Positions 22,419 through 34,900 of a stretch of DNA of 64,000 bases are shown one piece after another. Positions within the stretch are counted from its first letter, which is position 1; every line of letters begins with the position of its first letter. Source of the stretch: Branchiostoma lanceolatum (taxonomy: Eukaryota; Chordata; Leptocardii; Amphioxiformes; Branchiostomatidae); contig NC_089738.1 in the NCBI RefSeq assembly GCF_035083965.1, positions 8,458,734 through 8,522,733 on the forward strand, given 5' to 3'. The position numbers and the translations under genes were made by a program. The notes under the pieces are model-generated. The model was not told where the DNA came from, did no database searches, and saw only the letters and a list, made by a program, of their open reading frames with translations.

Positions 22419-25400
22419 TCACTGGTGATTCTGTAGAAAGCTGAGAACAGGCTGCATAGGTCTCCTCAGCTCAGGAGGGAACCCAGACACTGTGGTCAGG
22501 AGAGAGCCGGTCAGGGAGTTCATCCTGTGGGAAGAAGTTAAAAGGTTAAGAAATGTGAACAAGAAAATCTGCCATTTAAATCATCATCATCACCGTCGGC
22601 GGAAGCTTGTGTCAAAGCATTGTATTCGAGTCAGGTTCAAATTGGCTTCAGTTAGTTTGTAGCTGTTCTTGGATGGCAGTGTCTGATATAATTGCCCAAG
22701 CCAGCGCTGTATGAAAGTGTTGAGGACAATTTGAATACAATATGCATAAATGGCTTACAGAATTACAAGTGTGCATAAAGTCGAAGATCTTGGGCACTTA
22801 AGGTTCCAGATTGTAACTTTTGAATTCTTTCCCATCAATCTTTACTACATTCATATGTTGATTCATTTCTTGCTTCATTATTCATTGAATAAAAACTTAA
22901 GACTCTTTGCACACAATCTAGACACTGTGATCTATTCAACGTTTCGGTGACCATCTGTCACCATCCTCAGGGAAATTCTGACTGGTTCACATTGCACTGC
23001 AGCACAGGTGTCGCTGATTATAGATGCGGTCCCAAACACCTATAGCTGCAGTGCAATGTGAACCAGTCCGAATTGCCCTGAGGAAGGTGACAGATGGTCA
23101 CTGAAACGTTGGTTGAATACATCACTTAGTTGTGCTCAAGAAGTCTTTTCATTCAGTGACTTACCAACCTGATGAAACTCTTTACGGATTCATTATTATT
23201 TTCAATCTACTGTAAATGCAGAAATGTTCCCAGGGATTTAATTTCACGATAGCAAGAAAATGGAGTGTTTATAAGTTGCGGTGGTTACAAGTTCGCGTTT
23301 TAAACAATAGTAGCGCTAGAGTTACAGTTACATAATAGACATTTTTGCAGTGGTTTTAAGTTTGCTGTGAAGAGTTCACTGCAGAAACTGTTAAATAAAA
23401 CCACCGTGAGCATTCTGCATTTACAGTATGTTGTAAGAGTCAGTCTCACCATTCAGCCTGATCAGGAGGTAGTCTGGGTGGGTCCACACTGTCAGGGGCT
23501 ACAGTCAGGGCCTGTTTGATGTTGTTGAAGTTCTGTTTGATGGCCTTTTCATGTGGAGCCAGGGGACCTCTACTGCCCAGAGGATTCACTGACTGCTGCA
23601 GGGGGAACACATAGATATGACTTTTTATGTAAATTTGACAGAAAAACTGAAAAACACTAAATGTAATGTTACTATAGTGGGAAATATGGATGTTTTTTGG
23701 AAAACTACATCTTCAAAAGTAAGTGATCTTGAACTAAACTACTTCAAGATCACAGTCACTTTTGAAGATCTTAGCTCACTGAACAGCTATTCTTCCACTG
23801 GTCGTGACAGAGAAGACAGACACTACCATGTGCAGTATTTACAAGTTTATTGTACTGGGAAATTCCCCTGGCTCTATCTTTTCGACAAGCACATGAGTGA
23901 GTGAACCTTGGACCACAGCTTAATGTCCCGTTTCCAGTAGCTTGCATGTCGGGTGAGCGACAACAGCCTGGATTCGAACTCATGGCTTCTTGGTCCAGAG
24001 TCAGGGTTGCTAATCACTGAACAATGTACCTTACATGCTGAAATCATGTGGATAATCTATAATTGCACAAATATCGGAAAAGTAGAGCGGAATAATTTTC
24101 AATTGACAGAAATGGTGATAGTTATTGTCCCAGACAGTAGCAAGATGTAACAAGAATGTGAGCAAATAGGGCAAGGGCACATATCAAGATGCCAAAATGG
24201 CAGGGTCTTGATAGTGTGCAGGGTGGTTATTCAGTCCCCCAATTTCACGATTCACAGTTCCCAAATTTCTCCCTTTCACGTATGTTTATACCCCTGGTAG
24301 TGTAAGCAGGAACTTTAACTACCATATCAGAGCATGCTATTGTTTCTTTTTGTATTGCATACCCGTTAAACTGCCTCATGGTGTAACACATCAGGGTTAT
24401 ACTGAATAGTACAAGCTGCATATCCATTCAGATTTATTTGATCCACTCACCCCATAAAGGACCCCTACTCTTTTTGTAAAAGTGTGGTGGGTTCTTTAAC
24501 GTGCTCAGGTGTGGCTCTCCTTAAACACAGGATCCCCATTTAACGTCCTATCCGAGGAATGTCCCTAAACAAAGCTAGATACTCAGTTTTACCTGAGTGA
24601 AGTGAGGGAATTTGTGTAAAGTGCCTTTCCCTGGGCACAACATTGGGGGTTCGAACACAGGACCTCTTGATTCTGAGCCAAACACCTTACAATTACGTTG
24701 ATAGATGCCACACAAACTCCACTCACAACCTCACCCACTATGCAGAGGGTTAATGACTAGACTTACATATAGCAGAGCCACCTGGTGAGCGATGTACTTG
24801 TGGTTGGCGAGGTTGTTGACATCTGAGTTGAGCTGACGACACATGGAGGACACCAGGTGTAAGCTGGCCATGTGCTGGAAGTGTTCTGGAGAAAAACAGA
24901 GATTATTACTAAAATCATAAACAATCATAAACAATAAGAGACAGAGTGGCCATTAAACTTCCCCCTGCTTTCTCACCAGTTATATTCAAGAATTGATGTC
25001 GCCACACAGTTGAAAATAACATGGTTGTCACGGGCAGGGATTTTGCAATGTGCAGTCCCAACTTGAGCCAGTCTCAGTCGCAATAGCGAGGTGGCTGTCT
25101 TGGGCGAGCTCCTTAATTAATACTTGCATTGATAAAGAAAATTTTCAAGACAGAGCAAAAGCAGTCGTTATGGCCAGTTGGTCTGCTTGAAAAGGTAGCT
25201 CTGGCAGGTTTTACTACATTTCATCTAAAGTCAAACTCAGATCTAGATTACATGCAGCTGGGAATACCAACTGTTTTGCTCTTCTTTTCTTTTCTTTTCA
25301 TTCCTGCTTCTTTGGACAGCATATTTTTCAAAGCTAGTGTTGAGAATCATATGTAGTCACATACCATCCATACTGCCCTGTTGTCCCAAATCGTAGAGCG

Positions 25401-26843
25401 TCTGAGGATTAGCGATGTACGCCGCAGCTCTGGGAAACATGCCGGCAAGACCGGTGCTTTGTAAGTAGTCCTGGGAAAACACAACAATTCCATTGTATCA
25501 TCAAGCAGTGTAAAGAAGTGCTTCAAAAACAGATATAGCCTTTATTTGTTTGTGAAGATTAGTCATCCAGGAGTTGAAGACAATACTTTGAATCTATACA
25601 ACTGAATTACGAAATGAGATATAACTGATATTTCAGATGTCCTTCCAACATCTTTCGTTTTTTGTTCACTGATGAAAGATGTTGGAAGGACATCTGAAAC
25701 GTCTGGTATTTCTCATATTGTAATCCAGTTGTATAGATTGAATAAAAATATTATAAATACAACCAAATGTTCTTTCATACTTGACAAGGAAATACAATTT
25801 AATGTAAACATTGAACTATATGAAAATGAAAAATGTTTGTATCTTTATCTGGTTGCTGAGTTCTTCTAACAAGCAACAGCCTACAAGGTTGTTGGAAAAC
25901 TTGAGTCTTTTCTCCCAACATCTGCTTGGAGATTGTTCCCACCCACCTGTATGAATGCAGGGGGCTGAGGCAGCCTGTTCAGAGCTTCCCTCATCTTCCC
26001 GATCAGCACCATGGCATGGGACTCGAACGTGGGGCTCAGGGACTTCCTGCACCGGTCCTGAGATAAAAACTCCCTGGAAACCCCCTGGAGAGGAATAAGA
26101 GAACAGAAAAATGTTGAAAATTATGAAGAAAAGTTATAAAAGATTAGATTTGGAACTGCATTGTCTCACCATTGTTGCTTAACAATATCTATGTATGTGA
26201 CAATACGTTTGGGACTGCATTGCTAGCAGTAACACCTAGCTTCAGTATGCCGTGAACCAGTCAGTATTGCCCTGATGAAGATGACAAACGGTCATCAAAA
26301 CATCAGCTCTTGTTAGAAATATGGTGGTGAATAAAGAACTTTGCTTATGATTCTGAAAAATGATAAGGTTTGCTACATGAGGAACCATATGCCAGACTTG
26401 AACATTTACTTAGCCAAAGACTTCTATTAAATTGTTTTTACCTTTTGATAATGACATGTAGAAAAGGTCAGTCTTTTAGAATATTATGAATACTTTAGGA
26501 AAGATTGCTATATGCAAATTGTATCAAACGCTCGTTAACCAATGAAATGACTGCCTTATTCTTATGTTACAGATATATTTTACAATATATACATAATTGT
26601 ATTGTACAATATACTATAGGTTGTGAAGTAATAAATTTAGGTTAGACACATTGATCCCAAGTTTCGATTGCCTGATGCTGTAAGAAGACAAAAAGCCACA
26701 CATCTGCTTGGAGATTGTTTGTACCTCGTTCATCTCCTTCTCACACAGAAGTTCTAGCTGTGAACACAGCGTCACAATCTCCACGGCAACGTCGCCCCTG
26801 GTTACCGGCACCACCCATAGGGGCTCCTGGATGCAGACATCAA
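22419..26843 (-). CDS. Unrecognised protein, C-terminal six exons
   Basis: Six exons join with matching phases: 26843-26725, 26084-25947, 25470-25365, 24885-24767, 23595-23450 and 22524-22419, ending in TGA. They encode about 244 residues, starting DVCIQEPLWVVPVTRGD and ending PVLSFLQNHQ. The sequence is probably helical, with blocks such as LCSQLELLCEKEMNE, GKMREALNRLPQPPAFIQ and SSMCRQLNSDVNNLANHKY. There is no signal peptide or catalytic motif that I can see. The first exon listed has a phase-1 acceptor, so at least one upstream coding exon is missing; none was found convincingly up to 29.7 kb. The fifth exon has a CAGCAG acceptor, so one Gln may be optional. I cannot name the family. Confidence 0.8.
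22933..23119. mobile_element. Long palindromic MITE
   Basis: TATTCAACGTTTCGGTGACC on the left is inverted at the right end, and inner arms containing CACATTGCACTGCAG and CTGCAGTGCAATGTG are also complementary. A partial relative containing GAACCAGTC and ATTGCCCTGA lies near 26255. There is no coding. Confidence 0.8.
23208..23429. mobile_element. MITE with TACTGTAAATGCAGAAATG ends
   Basis: The left end TACTGTAAATGCAGAAATGT is inverted at the right end. Relatives lie at 49019-49203 and 59247-59461. All three carry GGTTTTA or AAAACCACC blocks internally. Confidence 0.75.
24440..24700 (-). mobile_element. tRNA-derived SINE, family A, minus orientation
   Basis: The complement has a tRNA-like head with a GTGTTCGAACCC box B, followed by CAATGTTGTGCCCAGGGAAA and TTTACACAAATTCCCTCAC. 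The same order of blocks occurs at 35895-36150, 39535-39765, 48175-48390 and 57062-57200. Confidence 0.65.
25584..25750. mobile_element. Palindromic MITE in an intron of the unrecognised gene
   Basis: Outer arms around AATCTATACAACTG and inner arms AGATGTCCTTCCAACATCTT are each matched in inverted orientation. No coding was found. Confidence 0.75.
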
Positions 26844-27585
26844 CTGTGCACACAACACAAATTTGTTGTTTTAACATTAATAATGTGGTTAGACCAATAT
26901 GATAGATAATATGCATGCAAATACAAAAAACTGAATCATATAGAATAGGGTTATTACTTGAAAATTCTTAGATTTTACTGGAAAGTGTGATGGTAGCAGT
27001 GATTTGATGCATTTCAACATGATACAATTGCTAATTTGCATTGACAAAGTTTAACTAACGTTAAATTGTTACAAGGACAATATATAGGGTACTAGTATAC
27101 TAGTAAAATGTCCTTGATTGTGTTATGTTCACATGTAAAACTTAGCTTTATGCTTACTTCAATGACGTTACATACGTGTTAACGTTTCTTAAATGTACCC
27201 TACCGTATCTTTTTCAAATTTTACAGCTTTTATTCGTAGAAATTCCTGTTATCAGAAAACATAGTTCTACCACGACAATGTAAACACAAAACATGCTTCA
27301 CTGCAACATGCCCCCCTCCCCCTCACACGTCAACAACATCCACAGAAAGTCGTTTGAAAAACCTACGATCATCAGAATATCACATTTTTCTAATATTAAA
27401 CCCTTTAACGTTGGAAAACATACTTTTAAAGCATGGGTCCAGGCCTAGAGGACTGCAGAGTGGCGGAGTACAACTGACTGCAGCAGCCGATACCATCTTG
27501 ACACACCTCCATGTACAATACACAATAGAAAGTTCCCGACGATATCCGATCTGCGACGGAGATTACCGAACTTCAGTGCCACCTG

Positions 27586-27738
27586 TTAATCTCCAAGCAG
27601 ATGTTAGGTAGAATTGATCGTGGCGTTTTCTGCCTGTCCCACTCTTTCGTTATACCCCCTGGATTGTTGTAGGTCACTGAAAAACGGAGCAGTTGTAAAA
27701 CGCTATGAAATTTACTCCCACGTCTGCTTGAAGATTAA
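27586..27738. mobile_element. MITE of the CTCCAAGCAGA family
   Basis: TTAATCTCCAAGCAGATGT on the left is matched by an inverted, one-mismatch copy on the right ending GATTAA. The length is 153 bp with no coding. Confidence 0.75.
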
Positions 27739-28624
27739 CCACCTGTCGAGTAGGCCGTGACACCTGTTAAACACCTGTTAATCGCAAGGTGGCGCTTGAA
27801 GTAAGGCTCACTTGGGAGGGTATCCAAATGAAAGCTCTTGTCTTTTGAGTTGAACAAACACGCTACAAAAGAGCGTAGTGTAGTGTAGTGCATTTTGCAA
27901 ACTTACAACTTCATACCATACATAATATTGCAAAATTCATGCCGTAAATGTTTTCAAGGATCCAGGAATAAATACATAGCTGCAAAGCTGGCATGAAAGT
28001 TTGCAAAAATTCAGGAACCGAAATCTATCTTTATGAGGAACTTTGCCACGTATGTAGAATAATCAATGCTTAATGTGAATCATATGTTATTTACACATCC
28101 CATTATAGTGCTGTCTTAGCATAATCGAAAAACACCCGACCAAAATAGAATAAGCACACCAATGACGACACTACCAGCCAATGACAGCTGGCGACGTTGC
28201 GCCTTGTTGCGCAATGCAGAAGTGGACGAGTATAAAGGTGGGCGTTGTCAAGAGATACGTCAGACGACCTCCGAGCCCTACCACCAGGCTGCCCACTTCC
28301 AAGTCCACCATGCAGGACTGGAAGTGGGTGTTGTCGTGGGTTCAGAAAAATTTCCTTCTGGACTCATGCTTACTTCGTAACTCTCCCGGTGAGTTCACTC
28401 ATCGGGAAAACACACCCCGGCTTCTGGGCCTTCGTCCCGTCAGCGGCCTCGCTATCACCCCGCAAGGGTGCGAGAGGTTGGGACGAGGTGTCCCGGGGGC
28501 CCCCGAAGTCTCGCCCCGACCACAGCGGTTAGTTTTTACGGTACCCTGCGGTCGGGTGAGGATACGGGGGACCTCGGTGATTGTCATCTTTCGTCAGAAC
28601 TTGAAGGTAAGGTTGACTGTTCTT

Positions 28625-28748
28625 ATTTCCAAGCAGATGTTGGGAAAATTTTGACCTCATTTTGTAGCGGTAACTTGTACGCATTTCAACTATAAGATGC
28701 GTACAAAATGCTTCAAAACCAAGTCAAATACTTTCATCTGCTTGGGGG
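28625..28748. mobile_element. MITE of the CTCCAAGCAGA family, diverged
   Basis: TTTCCAAGCAGATGTTGGG on the left pairs with a CATCTGCTTGGGGG right end. Inner blocks around GTACGCATTT and AGATGCGTAC are also inverted. Confidence 0.6.
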
Positions 28749-31362
28749 TTCGGTTTGTGCCACGTCACTGACATAGAAATCTGAATTTCAGTTAGTGTGC
28801 AATGTCATTTCCGTGTTCGGTATAGAAGACGTCATTCATTACTTTACTTCGTTCAAGCCGAAATGCTTTGATAACGATTATAGGCAGACAATTTTGACAC
28901 CCACAGCTTTTCTCTTGTCTTGTTTGATTTATTTCACCAGAGCTTGAGAAAGGTTTCAGTAAGGATCAGTTTTCCCCCTGGCCTGTCCCGTGATATTTCT
29001 TGACCACGCAGTCGATCGATAATCCATGGTGACGTAGAATAACCGTTTAAGCGTACTTCACGTGACCCATGAACAAAGGCCACCTTTGACACCTGCATCA
29101 TGCAATCATTACTTCTGCTAGTTTTAGACGTCAGCTACCTCTGCTTTGTTTCAATGACAGTGGTGGGCGTTGTCGCTTGGCTAACATGGTAACCATAGCA
29201 ACTGAAGTCAACAGTGGGGTGTGGTCTTAGCCTAAATAACTCATACCATTCATCCATTAACTACTAGGATGAACTGTGGGCCAGCAAAGTATTACTGAGG
29301 TTATGTAGATGTATATCTACCTTGCTCTATTCAGCTTGCTGAATTGAAAACTTATTTTGGAATAGGCACTGAAGTCGCATTAAAAATGAACTGGCTTTTT
29401 GAGGTCCTGTGTAGGAAAAAGGCTATAGATTAGATGTAGTGGCTTTGATCGGAATTGAGTGAGTTGAGTGACATGGCACAAACAAGTCAACAGAAGGTTT
29501 AATGCTGACAAGCATGGACTGTGGTTACCTCATGAGCGAGCCGGGTACCGGGTGTAGAGACAAATCTACAGAAGTAAGCTGTGAGTGCATGGGAAACGTT
29601 TCTGGGCAACACGACAACACCTACTTCCAACTGGATCATGATGTGGATGGTAGCTGTGGTGACATGGGCTGGAGGATAGGACAGAAACAGCAATAAAAAA
29701 ACTTGGTGTCATGATATATCACTTGATTTTGTTGTTTTTTTGGTGTTTATGTCATGACTATATAGTGTTACCTAATGTTGTGCTACCAACCTGTGTGTGC
29801 ATATGTGTGTGTGTGTGCACACATTATGTGCGAGAGAGTGTATGGGTCGGTGTATGTACAGTCTATGTGCAAGTATATTTATGAGATGGTGTGTTTAATT
29901 GTGTTGAAGTGCATGTCTCTGTGATTTTATCACTGTCTGTGTGTGTGTGTGTGTGTGACAGAGAAAAATGGTGAACAAAATGAAAGGGAATCATTCATAC
30001 CAGTAATACATGTGGTAGTAGAACAACCTGTATTTTTTTGGGTCCTTTTTGTGAATAACCTGAACATTGTTATGGTACTACCAAGTGTTACAAAGCATGT
30101 TAACAGATTAGTGAAAAAAAAGTCTCTACCAGACTCCATGGGTTGCCGGAAAAAATAGTAGAAAGCCAAAGAGACTGAATGATATGCCAAAGGAGTTAAC
30201 TGGCCATAGAATGACATACGGTTACAAATTGTTATTCCATGGAAGGCTGACTTCTCTGGCATGTTATTCAGTCTATTTGGTCAAATTTCTACTACTTTCC
30301 CAGCACCCATGAAGTATGGAAGAGACTTAAAACAAACACCTACAACATATGATTCTAGCAACTTGAAACATAGTTGGTATGTCTGCAGTGTATAAGCAGA
30401 ACTGGTTTGAATATAAAGACTGCGTATTTGCCTCCTCCAAACCCTATCAGTAACAAGTCTCAGACTTTCAACATTGGCCTGTTGGAATATATAGTAAACA
30501 TTAAGCTATCTATGGCAGCTCTATCTAAATAACAGTTAACAAAAAAACAACTTAGCTAGTTATAACAAAACTTACAAAACTAAAAGGTTATGGCTTATAG
30601 TTATAGCTGGCTTCTGCTCGGAGCTACATTTGTATCAGCTTCAAGATAGATATACATTATATATGTGACTCTTGACTGACATATCCATGTACTTGTATCA
30701 GGTAAATATTTCTGGTAGTCTTTTGGATAATACATCACACAATTTGTCAAAGGGAAACAAAAGTTGGAAATCAATGGTGGCTTCTTCATGTAAGCATCCT
30801 TTTGTATGCACTTTCTTTGCAACAGTATAGTATGATGCATAAAGCATTCATAGATATTCCACAAGTAAACCACAGTAAAACATAATCTTAACTTTTTAAC
30901 TGTAAGAACAACAGAAAATAATCTGCTACTAAAATATGTTACTAAAACATGTAGCAGTTACTTTGTAGCAATTTCCTTATAACTGTTTGGAACAACAGAT
31001 GCTCATACAAGCAAACATAGGAGGTTTAAACCTGTTTAGTTACTGTTTATCCTGTTTGGTAGAGTTTTAGTACAATCCTAATTCTTACGTAACCAAAGGT
31101 AAATGAACAAAACAAAAGTATATGTAGACAAACGAGTCCACAACTGCACAGCAGTTACCAGTGTAACCCTATGTTCTTAGCAAAAATAGAACAAATCATG
31201 TTAATATCTTGAAGGATAAGCTTCCTGTTTCTGGTACAGTTATGACAAATAGTATATAGTTCTCTGCAACACTACCGTCATTCTTCAGATCTATCATTTT
31301 GAAATGACTCTGAAAGACAGTTGAAACTTTAGTAGCCTTGTTTGCTGTACATCCACTTTACT

Positions 31363-31970
31363 TTAGTCTATTTCCATAGGTACTTCCGTAGGCTCAGTAG
31401 AAGTCACTTGGTCTGATGCTGGTGTCTTAGAAGACTCTCCTGGTTTACCGACCACCCTATAAGAAGCCGTGCCCTTCTTAATGTCTATTGTGGATATGAT
31501 CTGCTTCAAAATCCCCGCTGCGAATTTTGCACTTGGTACTTGTGTTGATGACTTGCCAGGAGTACCGTTGTTGTTGTTGTTGGCCGTGGACAACCCTATT
31601 GGCTGAGTGGTTGAGGATGAAGCACTGGATAAGGCACTAGTAACTGGAGTAGAGTTAGTGGATGGTAGCACTGGCACAGCAGTGCCCCTAGTGTGGGGAA
31701 CAGTAGGAATGGCACCTGGCACATATGTGGAGATCGAACTCGTAGCTTGTGGCGGAAGTAAAACAGATCGAGGACCAAGGTTTGGACCGGTCCGCCCAGA
31801 CGTGTGCCGTGGGGCTGACTGGGAGATACTGTTTGTTGTCGGATCAGCGTACGGCACGGTTGTCACGTTTCTTGGAGCTGGCATGGTCTGGGCAGGATGT
31901 GGTGATGGCACATTTGGGATGACAGGTGTAGAAGCTGCTAGCTGCGAGTTGATCACCAGTTTATTGTTAC
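31363..31970 (-). CDS. Exon 38: C-terminal disordered exon with stop
   Basis: The terminal exon has 608 nt and ends EVPMEID and TAG. It is Pro/Ser/Thr rich, with an Asn run near 31570, and has one probably ordered patch, KFAAGILKQIISTIDIKKG. The phase-1 acceptor matches exon 37 exactly. No AATAAA was seen close to the stop. Confidence 0.85.
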
Positions 31971-34900
31971 CTGCAGTTGATGAAAAAATGGGTGCATTTT
32001 AGAGGCAATCTGATAGTAAATTTAGAATCGCCTTTGAAAAAGCATTGGTAGCTGTAGTTGTTAGAGAAATTGGTGTATCTTGGAAATAATCTTGCTGCAA
32101 GTAACAAAGAAGCTATATGTAAGTAGGTAATAATAGTGGACAACTTCAAGTTAACCGTACACACTCAGGCCACAGCTTCTTTTCTTGAAGGTTTCTTGGG
32201 CTGGTGTACAAGATCTCCTTAAGCTGTTTTCCACTACAGCTTGTCCACAAGGACACAAAGTTGTCCACTAGTTGCCTAAAGAAGCAATGTGTTGGTATAG
32301 AACTTGGTGTACCATAGATCTAGGTTAATCTTATTATGAGGATCTTAAATTGCCATTGAAGAAACTGTACTCACCAAGACAGTCAATATAACATCTTCTC
32401 TACTATTTGATACTGACATGTATTATAAAAAGCGACTTAAACAGTCTCCTGACCTATCTTGAGGTTGATGGGTCCCTTCAGTTTAAGGAGCTTGGAGATG
32501 ATGTCTTCTGTCATTGGTGAGGAGGAAGCCACCTTCCCTGTCATCCTCCCGATGATGAGTTGAAAGGCTCCATCTACTCCTGTAGTCTTGGTCAGTTCTG
32601 TGGAGACAGAAACATGGAGTCTTGTAACATCGATGAAGGTTAGACATCCAGGTAATAAGATACGCAAGAAAACAGATACTCAAGTAACTGGATAGATTTT
32701 GGAAAAAGTCTGAAGTTTCAGGTACCTTTCACTACCACTTGTGAATGACAAAAGGTATTGGATGCTACCTAAAATGTCTGACAGTTGACAAAATCTATCC
32801 AGTTGCTTGAGTAACTGTTTTCCTGCGTTTGGAGTCTTGTAACTACATGTACTAAGTTGGAAAGATACTTGGGATTTTGAAAATCCACTCTTGTGCAGTC
32901 AAGTTTCAACCAGCAAAGTTACCTTACAATGTGCCTTGAAATAAAGGGCCTTCAAGAATGAGATACAGTATTAGAAAAGTTATCAAAGAATATCACCATC
33001 AGCAATTCCTTATGTCCAAGCACATACATATGTAACTCAAATAAATAAAAATCAGCTGTCTTGGGTGGGCAAAGTTTATAACTTAAAAAGAGACTAGAAT
33101 AAACATAATGCTGTTACATAAACATTGTGATGACTAACCTAAGATCTTTGACACAATGTCCACCAGCTCAGGTGAACGTTTATTTTGTTCTCCAGTCTTG
33201 TTAGGAGCATTTTTAGGTACAACAGAAGCAGTACTGCTGTTTGGCCCTGTAGCTGAGGCACTTGTAGGTGGTGATGTCTGTGCTAAGGCACGTGTACTTG
33301 TACTCTGTACATTGCTTTTGTCTTTGCTTCGTGTTCGATAACCGTGTTTGTCTGCAGATTTTCCAGCAGGTTGAACACTTGATGCACTGCTTAAGTGTTT
33401 GCTGGCCTTCTTAACCGAATCGCCAGTATCTGAGCGTGCCCACTCCATGGGTGTTGCGTCGGTAGTTTGTTGCTTGACTCCGCCTGTATCTGCCACAGGA
33501 GATGATTTCTTTGCAATCAGTTCTTTCATCAGCAAAGTTGCTGTGTCATCCTTGCTTGTTCCAGATCCCTTGTTGGAAATGTTGAGGGTCTTGAGAGCTT
33601 TAGAGAGGTTAGGGCTTGCACCATTCCCTTTCTTCTTGGCATTTTGCATGGACGGATTCTGCTTTAGTGGATTCTCCTGGTTTGGGAGGTTATGGAGAAG
33701 TCCACTCGTCCTGACAGCCCTGAAATGGTAGAACATTTAAAGAATTGATAGTTCACCAATGCTAGCTCTTGTAACTTGTTGTACATCTTCTGTGCAAGAC
33801 ACAATTGTCTAATTTAATTATGATGTTGAAAATACCAATGCCTGAGGCATTTCAGTTATACATTGCTTAATCATATTTGTTGGATCACCTCCGCCCAAAA
33901 TCTAAAAAAAGAGAATCCCTACCTACCGACCCTATTTTTTTCAGGACCGCAACCGGTAACACAACATTTTCTAGGCCTAATACAGGTATAACTGGTATAA
34001 ATATCAGCTTCCCTTGAACAGAAAGGTGTTATATGGTTCAAATGATGGAATAAGAAATCATAATTACTGTGTGAGCTCCTTCTTCCGCCGTAGCACGCCC
34101 AAGTTCCTGTGGAGAATTTGGCCGAACTGGAACAGCTGTTGCCCCAGCTGGAAGGCATCCTTGACACGAAACAGCCAGCCAACATATGTATTGCGCATTT
34201 GGAGGTTCACGCTGATGACGTTTAACCTCTGGAAAACAATCAAAAAGACAAAAATGTGTTACAGGGCTATTTCTACTTTCGAAGGGTAGATCCCATAATC
34301 ATACATATAGACACGGTGTATTCCGTATTGCTGGAGGTACCAGCCCAATTCACAGGAGAGCTGGGACTGAGGGTGATTCGGAATAGACCATGTTGTGTTT
34401 TATTTATGTCGTACACATCCAAAAAAAATACCATTTCAATGCAAGGGCACCAGTAATTTGGAAAATTTTGTGACTCGGAACCAAAATTTAAAAACATCAA
34501 TTCCAACATCCAAATCCTGTATCCTAATTTTCCACAGCAGTGCACGCGAAATGTACGTGTATTTGAATTATTTGATGGAAGCCCATTGTGCAATAGCGTA
34601 AAATATAGACTGGTCCAGGACACTGGTATCGAATGTTATCCGGGTCCAGGAATGGCATACATGATCATATAGCAGAGTACAAGATGTTCACTATAGGTAA
34701 AAGAGTGTCTAGAAGGCAGTAACATTACTACATTTTTGTAATTTGTGATATAACATACTCCCTGTACTGCCTCCATAGCAGCCTTTAGGATGTTTACGAG
34801 TTCTTGTGGTGAAATCTCTGCAATCACTTTCCACAGGACGTCCATGGACTGCTGTACCTGGCAAAGGGAACATGAAGGAATTATGGCCTTTCTGTTTATT

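Larger units (their letters stand above)
26844..31362. other. Intergenic DNA between the partial gene and the 38-exon gene
   Basis: The missing 5' exons of the gene at 22.4-26.8 kb may lie here, but I could not support one. The region contains MITEs at 27586-27738 and 28625-28748, a GC-rich block near 28190-28600 and GT-rich simple repeats near 29800-29960. The rest is AT-rich without recognisable features. Confidence 0.45.

Noticed and set aside
28181-28654. 157-codon plus-strand frame in the GC-rich block
   Set aside because: Other frames across the same block are equally open because of GC content, and no family or splice signal was seen.
29499-29696. Overlapping 64-codon frames on both strands
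   Set aside because: There is no splice context matching the phase-1 acceptor needed at 26843 and no recognisable motif.
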